The notes: generated from the letters alone by a model not told the origin. DNA of 11,803 bases from Actinomycetes bacterium (GCA_023450335.1 JAEXHA010000123.1:1-11803), one strand, 5' to 3'; positions 1 through 6,986 are shown, numbered from the stretch's first letter. Made by a program: numbers and translations.

Positions 1-54
1 CGCTGACGCGGGCCCTCGGGTGCCGCGGCCCGCCGCCCCCGCGGGCGCCGCTCG

Positions 55-1734
55 CTACGCGCGGTGCTCGCGGTAGTAGTCCAGCAGCGCGCGCGTGGAG
101 GCATCCTGGGCGGCCACGGCATCGGCATCCCCTTCGATCGCGGGAGCGATCTGCAACGCGAGCTGCTTGCCCAACTCGACACCCCACTGATCGAACGAGT
201 TGATGCCCCAGATCACACCCTGCGTGAAGGTGATGTGCTCGTAGAGAGCGACCAGTTGCCCCAGCACCGAAGGCGTCAGCGCCGGCGCGAAGATCGACGT
301 GGTCGGCCGGTTGCCGGCGAACGTGCGCGCCGCGACGAGCGGCCCGGTCGTGCCCTCGGCCTCGACCTCGGAAGCGGTCTTGCCGAATGCCAGTGCCTTC
401 GTCTGCGCCAGGAAGTTCGCCAGGAACAGTCCGTGCACGTCGCGGCCGTCGTCGGTCAGCGAATACGCGGGGTTCACGAACGCGATGAAGTCGGCCGGAA
501 TCAGGCGCGTGCCCTGGTGGATCAGCTGGTAGAACGCGTGCTGGCCGTTCGTGCCCGGCTCGCCCCAGAAGATCTCACCGGTGTCGCTCGTGACCGGCGA
601 CCCGTCCCACCGCACCGACTTGCCGTTGGACTCCATCGTCAGCTGCTGCAGGTAGGCCGCGAACCGCGACAGCTGCTGCGCGTACGGCAGCACCGCGTGC
701 GACTGGGCGCCGAGGAAGTTCGTGTACCAGACGTTCAGCAGGCCCATGAGGACGGGCACGTTGCGATCGAGGGGGGTGGATGCCACGTGCTCGTCGACCG
801 CGTGGAATCCGGCGAGCAGTTCGCGGAACACATCGGGGCCGAGCTCGATCATGAGCGACAGCCCGATGGCCGAGTCGACCGAATAGCGGCCGCCGACCCA
901 GTCCCAGAACCCGAACGCGTTCGCGGTGTCGATGCCGAAGGCAGCCACCTTGTCGAGCGCCGTCGAAACGGCGGCGAAGTGGTGGGCGACGGCGTCGGTC
1001 TTCGCCTCTTCGGTGTCTTCGATCGCACCCGCCGCGGCCAGCCCGGTCCATAGCCAGTCGCGAGCGAGCCGGGCGTTGGTCAGCGTCTCGAGCGTCGTGA
1101 AGGTCTTCGACGCCACGATGAACAGGGTCGTCTCGGGGTCGAGGTCCTTGGTCGTGTGGGCCAGATCGAACGGGTCGATGTTCGACACGAACCGCGCCTG
1201 GATCCCGGCGGTCGCGTACGGCTCGAGCGCGGCCGAGATCATCACGGGGCCGAGGTCTGAGCCGCCGATGCCGATGTTGACGACGTGCGTGACCTTCTTG
1301 CCGGTCACGCCGACCCACTGGCCCGAGCGCACCCGCTCGGCGAACGCGGTCATCGCGGCGAGGACGCTCTGCACGTCGGCGTCGATGTCCTGCCCGTCGA
1401 CGACGAGCGGCGGCTGCGCGCCGGCGGGGCGGCGCAGCGCGGTGTGCAGCACGGCGCGGTCTTCGGTGGTGTTGATGTGCGCGCCCGCCTGCATCGCCGC
1501 GAAGCGCTCGGCGACACCGGTCTGCTCGGCCAGCTTCACCAATGAGGTGAGGATGCCGTCGTCGACGAGGTTCTTCGACAGGTCGACCCGCAGGTCGGCG
1601 AGGTCGAAGGTCAGCCGCTCGACGCGGCCGGGGTCGGCGGCGAACCAGCCGCGCAGGTCGGGCTCGAAGTCGCGGGCGCGGGCGTCGAGTTCGGCCCAGG
1701 AGGACGTGGTGGTGGCATCGGTCGGAGTGGTCAC
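55..1734 (-). CDS. pgi: Glucose-6-phosphate isomerase
   Basis: Interconverts glucose 6-phosphate and fructose 6-phosphate in the cytoplasm (glycolysis and gluconeogenesis). The 559-residue length is normal for the long bacterial/eukaryotic PGI type. Both family signatures are present: DWVGGRYSVDSAIG (about residues 278-291) and GVIWGINSFDQWGVELGK (about 506-523). The catalytic residues expected from characterised PGIs are visible: E368 in MESNGKS, H399 in TNGQHAF and K523 at the end of the second signature. The N-terminal SIS region carries NIGIGGSDLGP (about 153-163). I chose the GTG at 1734 because a TANNNT box (TAGTTT) ends 7 nt upstream and no Shine-Dalgarno site is visible, which fits a leaderless start. 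An in-frame ATG at 1812 would add 26 low-complexity residues and run into the inverted repeat at 1802-1858. Only a U-tract-less 6-bp GC hairpin (28-46) follows the stop, so no clear terminator is seen. Confidence 0.97.
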   Translation of the reverse strand: MTTPTDATTTSSWAELDARARDFEPDLRGWFAADPGRVERLTFDLADLRVDLSKNLVDDGILTSLVKLAEQTGVAERFAAMQAGAHINTTEDRAVLHTALRRPAGAQPPLVVDGQDIDADVQSVLAAMTAFAERVRSGQWVGVTGKKVTHVVNIGIGGSDLGPVMISAALEPYATAGIQARFVSNIDPFDLAHTTKDLDPETTLFIVASKTFTTLETLTNARLARDWLWTGLAAAGAIEDTEEAKTDAVAHHFAAVSTALDKVAAFGIDTANAFGFWDWVGGRYSVDSAIGLSLMIELGPDVFRELLAGFHAVDEHVASTPLDRNVPVLMGLLNVWYTNFLGAQSHAVLPYAQQLSRFAAYLQQLTMESNGKSVRWDGSPVTSDTGEIFWGEPGTNGQHAFYQLIHQGTRLIPADFIAFVNPAYSLTDDGRDVHGLFLANFLAQTKALAFGKTASEVEAEGTTGPLVAARTFAGNRPTTSIFAPALTPSVLGQLVALYEHITFTQGVIWGINSFDQWGVELGKQLALQIAPAIEGDADAVAAQDASTRALLDYYREHRA

Positions 1735-1741
1735 GGTGACC

Positions 1742-1747
1742 AAACTA
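1742..1747 (-). promoter_or_regulatory. -10 box for leaderless pgi transcript
   Basis: TAGTTT on the minus strand, 7 nt before the GTG start of pgi. It matches the actinobacterial TANNNT -10 pattern at the spacing that puts the transcript start on or next to the start codon. No convincing -35 is seen. It supports the GTG at 1734 over the TTG at 1743, which would lie inside the box. Confidence 0.5.
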
Positions 1748-1801
1748 CTCGGGTCGCTGTTCGCGTGTGACCTGGTCGAGCCGTGCCCGCCTCCGCAACG
1801 C

Positions 1802-1858
1802 CGAGATCGCACGAAGGGTCGGTTGCCCGGGTGGGGCAGGACACTTCGTGCGATCTCG
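1802..1858. repeat. 15-bp perfect inverted repeat with 27-nt spacer
   Basis: The left arm CGAGATCGCACGAAG (1802-1816) and right arm CTTCGTGCGATCTCG (1844-1858) are exact reverse complements, with a 27-nt spacer that holds a further GCCC/GGGC pairing. It lies between the stop of the DUF4097 gene (1887) and the start of pgi (1734), both on the minus strand. It could therefore act as a terminator-like structure for the two-component operon, but the loop is long and no T-tract follows. No target-site duplication is obvious. A dispersed REP-like or MITE-like palindrome is an alternative; copy number cannot be judged from this window. Confidence 0.8.
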
Positions 1859-1886
1859 CGTGCGGACGGGATCTCGGGTCGGACGG

Positions 1887-2744
1887 TCAGCGTGCGGCGT
1901 GCAGGTGGATCGATCCGGCCGACACTTGGGCGGTGATGGTGCTGCGCGCGCTGCTGGAGGTGTCCAGGTCGTGAGTCAGGTCGCCCGCCGACACATCTTG
2001 GCTGAGGTCGTACGCCTGGTCGGGCACCGTCAACGAGATGCGTCCCGCGCTCACGTCGAGGTCGAGCGCCCGCACCGGTCCGCGCAGCTCGCCGTCGATG
2101 TCGCCGGCACTGAGGTGCATCCGCGCGGTATCGACATCGTCGAAGTCGAGCGAAGCGCGCCCCGCCGAGATGTCGGCATCCACGTTCGCGGCACTGCCGC
2201 CGATGTCCAGGGAACCGGCGCCCAGATCGAGTTCGAGCTCGCCATAGGTTCCGTCGGCCGTGATCGAGCCGGCGCCGAGGTCGAACGACGCGTCGAGGGT
2301 CTCCTCGGCGTAGCGCTCGGGCAGGGTGAGAACGACGCGCTCGTCGTCACCCCACCATCCCCACCCGCCCCACCAGGGCCGGTCGGACTTCACGCGCAGA
2401 CTGTCGCCGTTGCGCTCCATGCTCCACGCGGACGATCCCTGCCCGCCGGTGACCTCCAGCGTCGCCTCATCGGTGCCGTCGTACTCCAGACGGAATCCGG
2501 CGGCGTCCACGTCGATGTCGAGCGCGACGATGTCGGCCGCGTCGGCACTGAGGGTGTCGGTGCGTACCGCCGAAGAGCGGATCGCCGAGAACACGGCGGT
2601 CGTGATCGCGCCGAGGATCAGCACGACGCCGAGGACGATCGCGAGGATCGCGATGACCCGGGCGGTCGACCGGGGCTGCGGCGCGTGCGCGGTCTGACCG
2701 CCGGCAGGGGCGGGCGGGGGCGGAGGGGTGACGGTCGTGCTCAT
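1887..2744 (-). CDS. Membrane-anchored DUF4097 repeat protein
   Basis: A 285-residue protein of unknown function. It has a Pro-rich cytoplasmic N-terminus (7-24), one membrane helix (about 29-54) and an exported C-terminal region. That region contains seven (L/I/V)(G/S)AG units starting at about residues 156, 174, 192, 211, 231, 251 and 274. The 18-23 residue period is typical of the DUF4097 adhesin-like fold, probably a beta-solenoid. A Trp-rich stretch, WWGGWGWWG (124-132), sits just before the repeats. The ATG overlaps the response-regulator stop as ATGA, and GGAG lies 7 nt upstream (2752-2755), so it is probably translationally coupled. As last gene of a kinase/regulator operon it may be an accessory sensor or an envelope-stress output. 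B. subtilis LiaG is a DUF4097 protein encoded in a comparable locus, but a direct functional equivalence is inference. Confidence 0.85.
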   Translation of the reverse strand: MSTTVTPPPPPAPAGGQTAHAPQPRSTARVIAILAIVLGVVLILGAITTAVFSAIRSSAVRTDTLSADAADIVALDIDVDAAGFRLEYDGTDEATLEVTGGQGSSAWSMERNGDSLRVKSDRPWWGGWGWWGDDERVVLTLPERYAEETLDASFDLGAGSITADGTYGELELDLGAGSLDIGGSAANVDADISAGRASLDFDDVDTARMHLSAGDIDGELRGPVRALDLDVSAGRISLTVPDQAYDLSQDVSAGDLTHDLDTSSSARSTITAQVSAGSIHLHAAR

Positions 2745-3418
2745 GAGGATGCTCCGTTCTGCGGCTGGGCGCCGCCGTGTTCGAGGTGGACCAGCGCCGC
2801 GAGGACGCGCCGGTTGCCGTGCTCGTCCTGTTCGAGGTCGAGCTTCTGGAAGAGGGACGTGATGTGCTTCTCGACGCTCGCCTCCGAGACGAACAGCGCC
2901 TGGGCGATCGCCTGGTTGCTCTTGCCTTCGGCGATCAGGGCGAGCACGGTGCGCTCACGGTCGGTGAGCCGGGCCATGCGCTCGTCGCGGGAGCGGCGCA
3001 TCAGCAGCTGCGCGACGACTTCGGGGTCGAGGACGGTGGCCCCGGCCCCGATGCGCTCGACCGACTCCAGGAACTCGCGCACATCGGCGACCCGGTCCTT
3101 GAGCAGGTAGCCCAACGCCGCGCCGTGCGAGGTGATGAGCTCGCTCGCATAGCGCTCCTCGACGTACTGGCTGAGCACCAGCACCGGCAGGGCCGGATTC
3201 TCCGCCCGCAGCGCGAGCGCCGCCCGGATGCCCTCGTCGGTGAACGTCGGCGGCAGCCGCACGTCGAGGATGCACAGGTCGGGGGTGGTGGTTGCCACGG
3301 TCTCGGGCAGGTCGTCGGCGTCGGGCAGGGCGGCGACCACGTCGTGGCCGGCGTCAGCCAGCACGCGCACGAGGCCTTCGCGCAGCAGGGCGGAGTCTTC
3401 GCAGATCAGGATGCGCAC
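2741..3418 (-). CDS. NarL/LuxR-family response regulator
   Basis: A 225-residue DNA-binding response regulator, the probable partner of the kinase encoded just upstream. The receiver domain (about 1-120) has E7/D8, phospho-acceptor D52 in ILDVRLPP, S83 and K107 in YLLKD. The LuxR-type helix-turn-helix (about 147-211) includes LTDRERTVLALIAEGKSNQA and VSEASVEKHITSLFQKL. The GTG start at 3418 is fixed by receiver homology starting at RILICEDS and by a near-perfect Shine-Dalgarno GGAGGTGA at 3426-3433. An in-frame ATG at 3694 would add about 92 residues lying inside the kinase gene and unlike any receiver domain. It overlaps the kinase 3' end by 13 nt and the next gene by 4 nt. The target site is unknown; the palindrome at 4725-4742 is a candidate. 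Confidence 0.95.
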   Translation of the reverse strand: MRILICEDSALLREGLVRVLADAGHDVVAALPDADDLPETVATTTPDLCILDVRLPPTFTDEGIRAALALRAENPALPVLVLSQYVEERYASELITSHGAALGYLLKDRVADVREFLESVERIGAGATVLDPEVVAQLLMRRSRDERMARLTDRERTVLALIAEGKSNQAIAQALFVSEASVEKHITSLFQKLDLEQDEHGNRRVLAALVHLEHGGAQPQNGASS

Positions 3419-4668
3419 GGGACGCTCACCTCCAGGGCGGTCGGGCCGCCGGTCGGGCTGTCGATGCGGGCGGTGCCGCCGGCAGCGGTGACGCGGTTCA
3501 CGATGCCGTCGAGGCCACCGCCGGGCAGCACCCGGGCGCCGCCCATGCCGTTGTCTTCGACCCGCGCCCACAGGGTGCCGTCGTCGCGGCGGCGCACCAC
3601 CACGCGGGCTTCCGAGCCCCGGGAGTGCTTGGCGGCATTGGTCAGCGACTCGGCGATCGCGAAGTACACGGCCGCTTCGGCGGTCGAGCTGCACCGGCCG
3701 TCGAGCCGGACGTCCAGCTGCACCGGAATGGGCGAACGGGCCGCGAGGGCCGACAGTGCGGCATCCAGCCCTCGATCGTCCAGCACCGAGGCGTGGATGC
3801 CGCGGGCGAGCTGTCGCAGTTCGGTGATGGCCGCCTTCGTCGAGGTGTGCGCCTCGTCGATGAGTTCCTTGGCGGCGGCCGGGTCGCTGTCGATCTTCTG
3901 CTGGGCAAGGCCCAGGGTCATGCCGACCGAGACGAGCCGCGGCTGGACGCCGTCGTGCAGGTCGCGTTCGATGCGCGTGCGCTCGACCTCACTGGCGCGG
4001 ACGGCTCCCTCGCGCTGTACACCGGCGGTGCGGGCCTGCTCGGCGAGGATCGCCTCCCGAGAGGGCACCAGGATCGAGCGGGTCAGCACGGCGTGCAGGG
4101 GTGCGATGCCGACCAGGACAGCGGCCGACACGAGCACGCCGATGATGCCGGTGAGCACCGCCCATTCGGTGCCGATGACGATGCCGGTGCCCAGCAGTCG
4201 CGTGACGTCGCTGCCACCCAGCGGGGCGAACAGCATGGCGAAGCTGCGCACCAACCACGCGATGGCCGGCAGGACGATCAGACCCAGCACGGTCGCGATG
4301 GCGGCGCTGGCGATGCCGCGCCACATGGGGCCGTCGATGAACTGCTGCCACAGGGTGCGCAGCCACCCGCCGAAGCCCGGGCGACCGCTGTGGCGGGTGC
4401 GCAGCGACGGGAGGCCGTAGTGGTAGAGCCCGTCGACGCGCTCGTACTCGAGCCAGCCGACGGCGTACAGCACATAGACGAACGCGATCAGGAACAGCGC
4501 GCCGATGCCGAGCACCAGCAGCAGGCTGAGGCCGACGCTGAGGAAGACGGTGAGCATCGTGAACACGCCGGTGCCGACGATGCCCATGGCGGCGAGCTGG
4601 GCGATGGCACCGAGGTGAGTCAGGATGCCGACGCGCTGCCGCACCGGGGGAGAGGCTGTGGAAGTCAT
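3406..4668 (-). CDS. Membrane sensor histidine kinase, HisKA_3 type
   Basis: A 420-residue NarX/DesK-type kinase that should phosphorylate the adjacent response regulator. The N-terminal half has about four membrane helices (roughly 22-48, 49-72, 118-140, 160-190). The run ending VGWLEYERVDGLY resembles the actinobacterial 'putative sensor' domain (PF13796-like), which suggests intramembrane sensing because no large extracellular domain is present. The HisKA_3 dimerisation region (about 228-295) has the phospho-acceptor H238 in ERDLHDGVQ. The HATPase_c domain has the N-box N344 in SLTNAAKHS, a G1 box EDNGMGG (371-377) and a G2-like GGGLDGI (383-389). The ATG at 4668 lies 6 nt after TACCTT, which suggests a leaderless transcript. 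It is the first gene of an overlapping kinase-regulator-DUF4097 operon. The signal is unknown; cell-envelope stress is a guess from the operon type. Confidence 0.95.
   Translation of the reverse strand: MTSTASPPVRQRVGILTHLGAIAQLAAMGIVGTGVFTMLTVFLSVGLSLLLVLGIGALFLIAFVYVLYAVGWLEYERVDGLYHYGLPSLRTRHSGRPGFGGWLRTLWQQFIDGPMWRGIASAAIATVLGLIVLPAIAWLVRSFAMLFAPLGGSDVTRLLGTGIVIGTEWAVLTGIIGVLVSAAVLVGIAPLHAVLTRSILVPSREAILAEQARTAGVQREGAVRASEVERTRIERDLHDGVQPRLVSVGMTLGLAQQKIDSDPAAAKELIDEAHTSTKAAITELRQLARGIHASVLDDRGLDAALSALAARSPIPVQLDVRLDGRCSSTAEAAVYFAIAESLTNAAKHSRGSEARVVVRRRDDGTLWARVEDNGMGGARVLPGGGLDGIVNRVTAAGGTARIDSPTGGPTALEVSVPCAS
3426..3433 (-). promoter_or_regulatory. Strong RBS fixing the response-regulator GTG start
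   Basis: GGAGGTGA on the minus strand, 7 nt before the GTG at 3418 and inside the 3' end of the kinase gene. It matches the consensus anti-Shine-Dalgarno complement closely and decides the short start over the upstream ATG. Confidence 0.85.
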
Positions 4669-4674
4669 GACACC

Positions 4675-4680
4675 AAGGTA
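4675..4680 (-). promoter_or_regulatory. -10 box of the two-component operon
   Basis: TACCTT on the minus strand, exactly 6 nt before the kinase ATG, so the transcript would begin at the start codon. No good -35 is seen at 17-18 nt. Instead an imperfect dyad with GTGA/TCAC ends lies at 4695-4712, over the expected -35 region. It could bind an activator, perhaps the operon's own response regulator (inference). Confidence 0.5.
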
Positions 4681-4724
4681 TGGCGGGGCGCCGCGTGAGA
4701 CACCAGAGTCACCCGGAGACCTGG

Positions 4725-4742
4725 TTTCGGGTTATCCCGAAA
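4725..4742. promoter_or_regulatory. 18-bp palindrome, candidate operator
   Basis: TTTCGGG-TTAT-CCCGAAA is a perfect 7-bp inverted repeat with a 4-nt AT spacer, standing out in a GC-rich divergent intergenic region. If both neighbours are leaderless, it spans about -37 to -54 relative to the reductase start and -57 to -74 relative to the kinase start. These are classic positions for an activator or a shared regulator. The binding protein is unknown; the neighbouring response regulator is the obvious first candidate. Confidence 0.5.
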
Positions 4743-4766
4743 TGCCGCGTGCAACGGATCGCGGCG

Positions 4767-4772
4767 TAGCGT
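4767..4772 (+). promoter_or_regulatory. -10 box for leaderless aldo/keto reductase
   Basis: TAGCGT followed by exactly 6 nt and the ATG at 4779. The same hexamer and spacing recur before the S9 peptidase gene (7077-7082). No -35 consensus lies 17 nt upstream, which would fit control by a factor bound at the palindrome 4725-4742. Confidence 0.6.
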
Positions 4773-4778
4773 GGGGGA

Positions 4779-5609
4779 ATGGTCACAATTCCCACCGTCA
4801 CACTCAACGACGGCGCCGACTTCGGCGTCCTCGGCCTCGGCACGTACAACCTGCGCGGTGCGGAGGGCGTCGACGCCATCGTTTCGGCGGTCGAGACCGG
4901 CTACCGGGTCATCGACACCGCCGTGAACTACGAGAACGAGGCCGAGGTCGGCGAAGCGGTGCGGCGCACCGGCATCCGCGACCAGCTGATCGTCACGACG
5001 AAGGTGCCGGGCCGCGACCACGGCTTCGACGAGACGATCCGCAGCGCGCAGGGGTCGCTGCAGCGCCTGGGCCTGGACAAGATCGACCTGTACCTCATCC
5101 ACTGGCCCAACCCCTCTGTCGACAAGTATGTCGAGACGTTCCGTGCCATGATCGCGCTGCGCGACGAGGGCCAGGTCGGCTCGGTCGGCGTCTCGAACTT
5201 CACCGAGCCGATGCTCGCGCGGCTGATCGACGAGACCGGCGTCACTCCGGCGGTCAACCAGGTCGAGATGCACCCGTACTTCCCGCAGGCGGCGCTGCGC
5301 GCGTTCCACACCGAGCAGGGCATCCGCACCGAGAGCTGGAGCCCGCTGGCCCGCCGTTCCGAGCTGCTCGGTGAGCAGGTGGTGGTCGATATCGCCGCCG
5401 CACACGAGGTCACCCCGACCCAGGTGGTGCTGCGCTGGCATGTGCAGCTCGGCTCGACGCCGATCCCGAAGTCGGCTCACGCGCAGCGCCAGCGCGAGAA
5501 CGCCGACGTGTTCGACTTCGCGCTCGCCGACGGCGAGATCGCCGCCCTCAGCGGCCTCGAGCGCGGCCGGCTGTGGGACGGCGACCCCGACACCCACGAG
5601 GAGATGTAG
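4779..5609 (+). CDS. Aldo/keto reductase (2,5-diketo-gluconate reductase-like)
   Basis: A soluble NADPH-dependent carbonyl reductase of 276 residues, the normal size for the AKR5-like bacterial group. The AKR catalytic tetrad is visible: D46 and Y51 in YRVIDTAVNYENE, K75 in VTTKVPG and H108 in LYLIHWP. Other family signatures are the early GLGTYNL (19-25), SVGVSNF (135-141), NQVEMHPYFPQ (160-170), SWSPLARRS (186-194) and the cofactor-phosphate loop TPIPKSA (227-233). The ATG at 4779 follows a TAGCGT box by 6 nt and matches the usual AKR N-terminus. The substrate cannot be deduced; 'diketogluconate reductase' is a family label, not a demonstrated activity. It is divergent from the two-component operon and convergent with rtcB, leaving only 14 bp between the two stop codons and no visible terminator. 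Confidence 0.95.
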   Translation: MVTIPTVTLNDGADFGVLGLGTYNLRGAEGVDAIVSAVETGYRVIDTAVNYENEAEVGEAVRRTGIRDQLIVTTKVPGRDHGFDETIRSAQGSLQRLGLDKIDLYLIHWPNPSVDKYVETFRAMIALRDEGQVGSVGVSNFTEPMLARLIDETGVTPAVNQVEMHPYFPQAALRAFHTEQGIRTESWSPLARRSELLGEQVVVDIAAAHEVTPTQVVLRWHVQLGSTPIPKSAHAQRQRENADVFDFALADGEIAALSGLERGRLWDGDPDTHEEM

Positions 5610-5623
5610 GGGCCGCCGCCCGG

Positions 5624-6793
5624 TCAGTCGCCCTTCACGTTCACGAGCTGGCGCAGGGTGTGCCGCACTTCGACGAGGTCGGCGGCATCGGCCATCACGC
5701 GATCGATCGGCTTGTACGCCTGCGGGATCTCGTCGATGAACGCGTCGGTGTCACGGAACTCGATGCCCGTCATCGCCTCCCGGAGCTGGTCGTGCGTGAA
5801 CGTGCGCCGTGCCGCCGACCGAGAGTACTCGCGCCCGGCGCCGTGCGGCGACGAGTTCAGCGACAGCGGGTTGCCGAGCCCCGACACGACGTACGACGCC
5901 GTGCCCATCGACCCGGGGATCAGGCCCGGCCGGCCCGCGTCGGCCTGGATCGCGCCCTTGCGCGACACCCACACCCGCTTGCCGAAGTGCATCTCGCTCT
6001 CGGTGAAGTTGTGGTGGCAGTTGATGCGTTCGAGCTCCTCGACGTCCTGCCCCATCACCTCGGACAGCTGCCGCGCGACGCGATCCATCATCTCCTCGCG
6101 GTTGAGGAGGGCGAAGTGCTGCGCCCAGCGCAGCTGACGGATGTACGCGCGGAACTCGTCCGTGCCCTCGACGAGGTAGGCGAGGTCGGGGTCGGGCAGC
6201 TCGATCCACCACTGCTTCGCAAGCCGCTGGGCGACGCCGATGTGGTGCGTCGCGATCTTGTTGCCGACACCGCGCGACCCGGAGTGGAGGAACATCCACA
6301 CCGCGTCGGTCTCGTCGACCGACACCTCGATGAAGTGGTTGCCCGAGCCGAGCGACCCCAGCTGGTGGCGCCAGTGCCCGGCGTACCGCGCGGGGTCGAA
6401 CTCATTCTTCTCGGCGAGCTCCTCCAGCTCGGCGATGCGCGGTTCGGCGGTCGCGACGATCTTGCGGTTGTCGCGGCCGGCCGACAGCGGGATCGCCCGC
6501 TCGATCTGCTCGCGCAGTGCGGCCAGGTCGCGGCCGAGCAGCTGCGCCTTCGTGAACTGGGTGCGGACGGCGATCATGCCGCACCCGATGTCGACGCCGA
6601 CGGCGGCGGGCATGATCGCGCCGAGAGTCGGGATGACCGACCCCACGGTGGCGCCCTTGCCCAGGTGCGCATCGGGCATGAGCGCCAGGTGCGGGTAGAT
6701 GAACGGCATGCGTGACGAGGTGCGGGCCTGCTCGACGGTCTTCTCGTCGATGAGGCTCGCCCACGACAGCAGCCTGTTCGTGAGTTTCTCCAT
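5624..6793 (-). CDS. rtcB: RtcB RNA ligase
   Basis: GTP- and Mn-dependent ligase that joins 2',3'-cyclic phosphate or 3'-phosphate RNA ends to 5'-OH ends (tRNA repair/splicing family). The 389-residue length fits the shorter bacterial form. Family motifs appear in order: PDAHLGKGATVGSVIP (40-55), GVDIGCGM (66-73, metal ligands D68 and C71), GSGNHF (149-154, H153), FLHSGSRGVGN (168-178, H170), NCHHNF (258-263), GLIPGSMGTASYVVSG (290-305) and SSPHGAGREYSR (314-325), where H317 is the expected guanylylated histidine. Every key residue is present, so the enzyme should be active. A tandem purine-rich RBS (two AAGGA copies at 6797-6806) precedes the ATG. No RtcR or RtcA gene is in the window. The upstream leader with a small ORF and terminator suggests transcriptional attenuation, since no promoter is visible between the terminator and rtcB. 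Confidence 0.97.
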   Translation of the reverse strand: MEKLTNRLLSWASLIDEKTVEQARTSSRMPFIYPHLALMPDAHLGKGATVGSVIPTLGAIMPAAVGVDIGCGMIAVRTQFTKAQLLGRDLAALREQIERAIPLSAGRDNRKIVATAEPRIAELEELAEKNEFDPARYAGHWRHQLGSLGSGNHFIEVSVDETDAVWMFLHSGSRGVGNKIATHHIGVAQRLAKQWWIELPDPDLAYLVEGTDEFRAYIRQLRWAQHFALLNREEMMDRVARQLSEVMGQDVEELERINCHHNFTESEMHFGKRVWVSRKGAIQADAGRPGLIPGSMGTASYVVSGLGNPLSLNSSPHGAGREYSRSAARRTFTHDQLREAMTGIEFRDTDAFIDEIPQAYKPIDRVMADAADLVEVRHTLRQLVNVKGD

Positions 6794-6847
6794 GGTTCCT
6801 TTCCTTCGCGGGTCGGCCCGGGAGATCTCGCGTGGAGAGGAACACGC

Positions 6848-6880
6848 AGAAACGCCCCGGACCTGTGCGGTGCGGGGCGT
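6848..6880 (-). terminator. Intrinsic terminator-like hairpin upstream of rtcB
   Basis: On the minus strand, ACGCCCCG (6880-6873) pairs perfectly with CGGGGCGT (6859-6852). After one C-C mismatch, a further ACC/GGT pairs around a GCACA loop. TTTCT follows, a short U-tract of the kind often seen in actinobacteria. The hairpin begins 16 nt after the stop of the 29-codon ORF and ends about 55 nt before rtcB. It would therefore either end a stand-alone small transcript or act as an attenuator for rtcB. Confidence 0.7.
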
Positions 6881-6896
6881 CGTGACAGTGACGGTG

Positions 6897-6986
6897 TCAG
6901 ACGGTGCGCGCCGGAGGGTACGACTCGTGGCGGAAGCCGGGCTGGCCCGGGTTCCGCTTCGGCAGATTGCGCAACTGCGCGTTCAT
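6897..6986 (-). CDS. 29-residue leader peptide or small protein
   Basis: A short ORF not recognised from any family. It begins MNAQLRNLPKR, is basic (four Arg, one Lys) and proline-rich (five Pro, including YPP near the end), and has no membrane segment or Cys. Evidence that it is translated: a strong Shine-Dalgarno TGAGGAGA ends 4 nt before the ATG, and a -35/-10 promoter lies 45-74 nt upstream of the ATG. It is the only gene in the window with a full promoter, an untranslated leader and a strong RBS of its own. A terminator hairpin starts 16 nt past the stop, and rtcB follows on the same strand. It may be a leader peptide for attenuation of rtcB or an independent small protein. Its middle codons also form an 11-bp hairpin, so the RNA structure rather than the peptide may be what matters. 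Confidence 0.55.
   Translation of the reverse strand: MNAQLRNLPKRNPGQPGFRHESYPPARTV

Noticed and set aside
28..46. Hairpin after pgi as terminator
   Set aside because: It has only a 6-bp GC stem with no U-tract, common by chance in such GC-rich DNA.
1735..1812. Upstream ATG extension of pgi
   Set aside because: The added residues are Gly/Arg/Ser-rich and unlike PGI, run into the inverted repeat, and remove the -10 box that sits just before the GTG at 1734.
3419..3694. Upstream ATG extension of the response regulator
   Set aside because: It would lie inside the kinase gene and precede the receiver domain with Arg-rich sequence; a strong RBS marks the GTG at 3418.
2777..4420. Long plus-strand open frame opposite the two-component genes
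   Set aside because: It is antisense to well-supported kinase and regulator genes, its translation has no recognisable domain and is Arg/Ala/Ser-rich, as expected for GC-rich shadow frames.
5573..6715. Long plus-strand open frame opposite rtcB
   Set aside because: rtcB on the minus strand carries every family motif; the opposite frame is a codon-bias shadow.
6813..6826. GAGATCTC palindrome before rtcB as operator or promoter
   Set aside because: The dyad is only 8 bp, and there is no TANNNT box or -35 at a suitable distance; it is too short to call.
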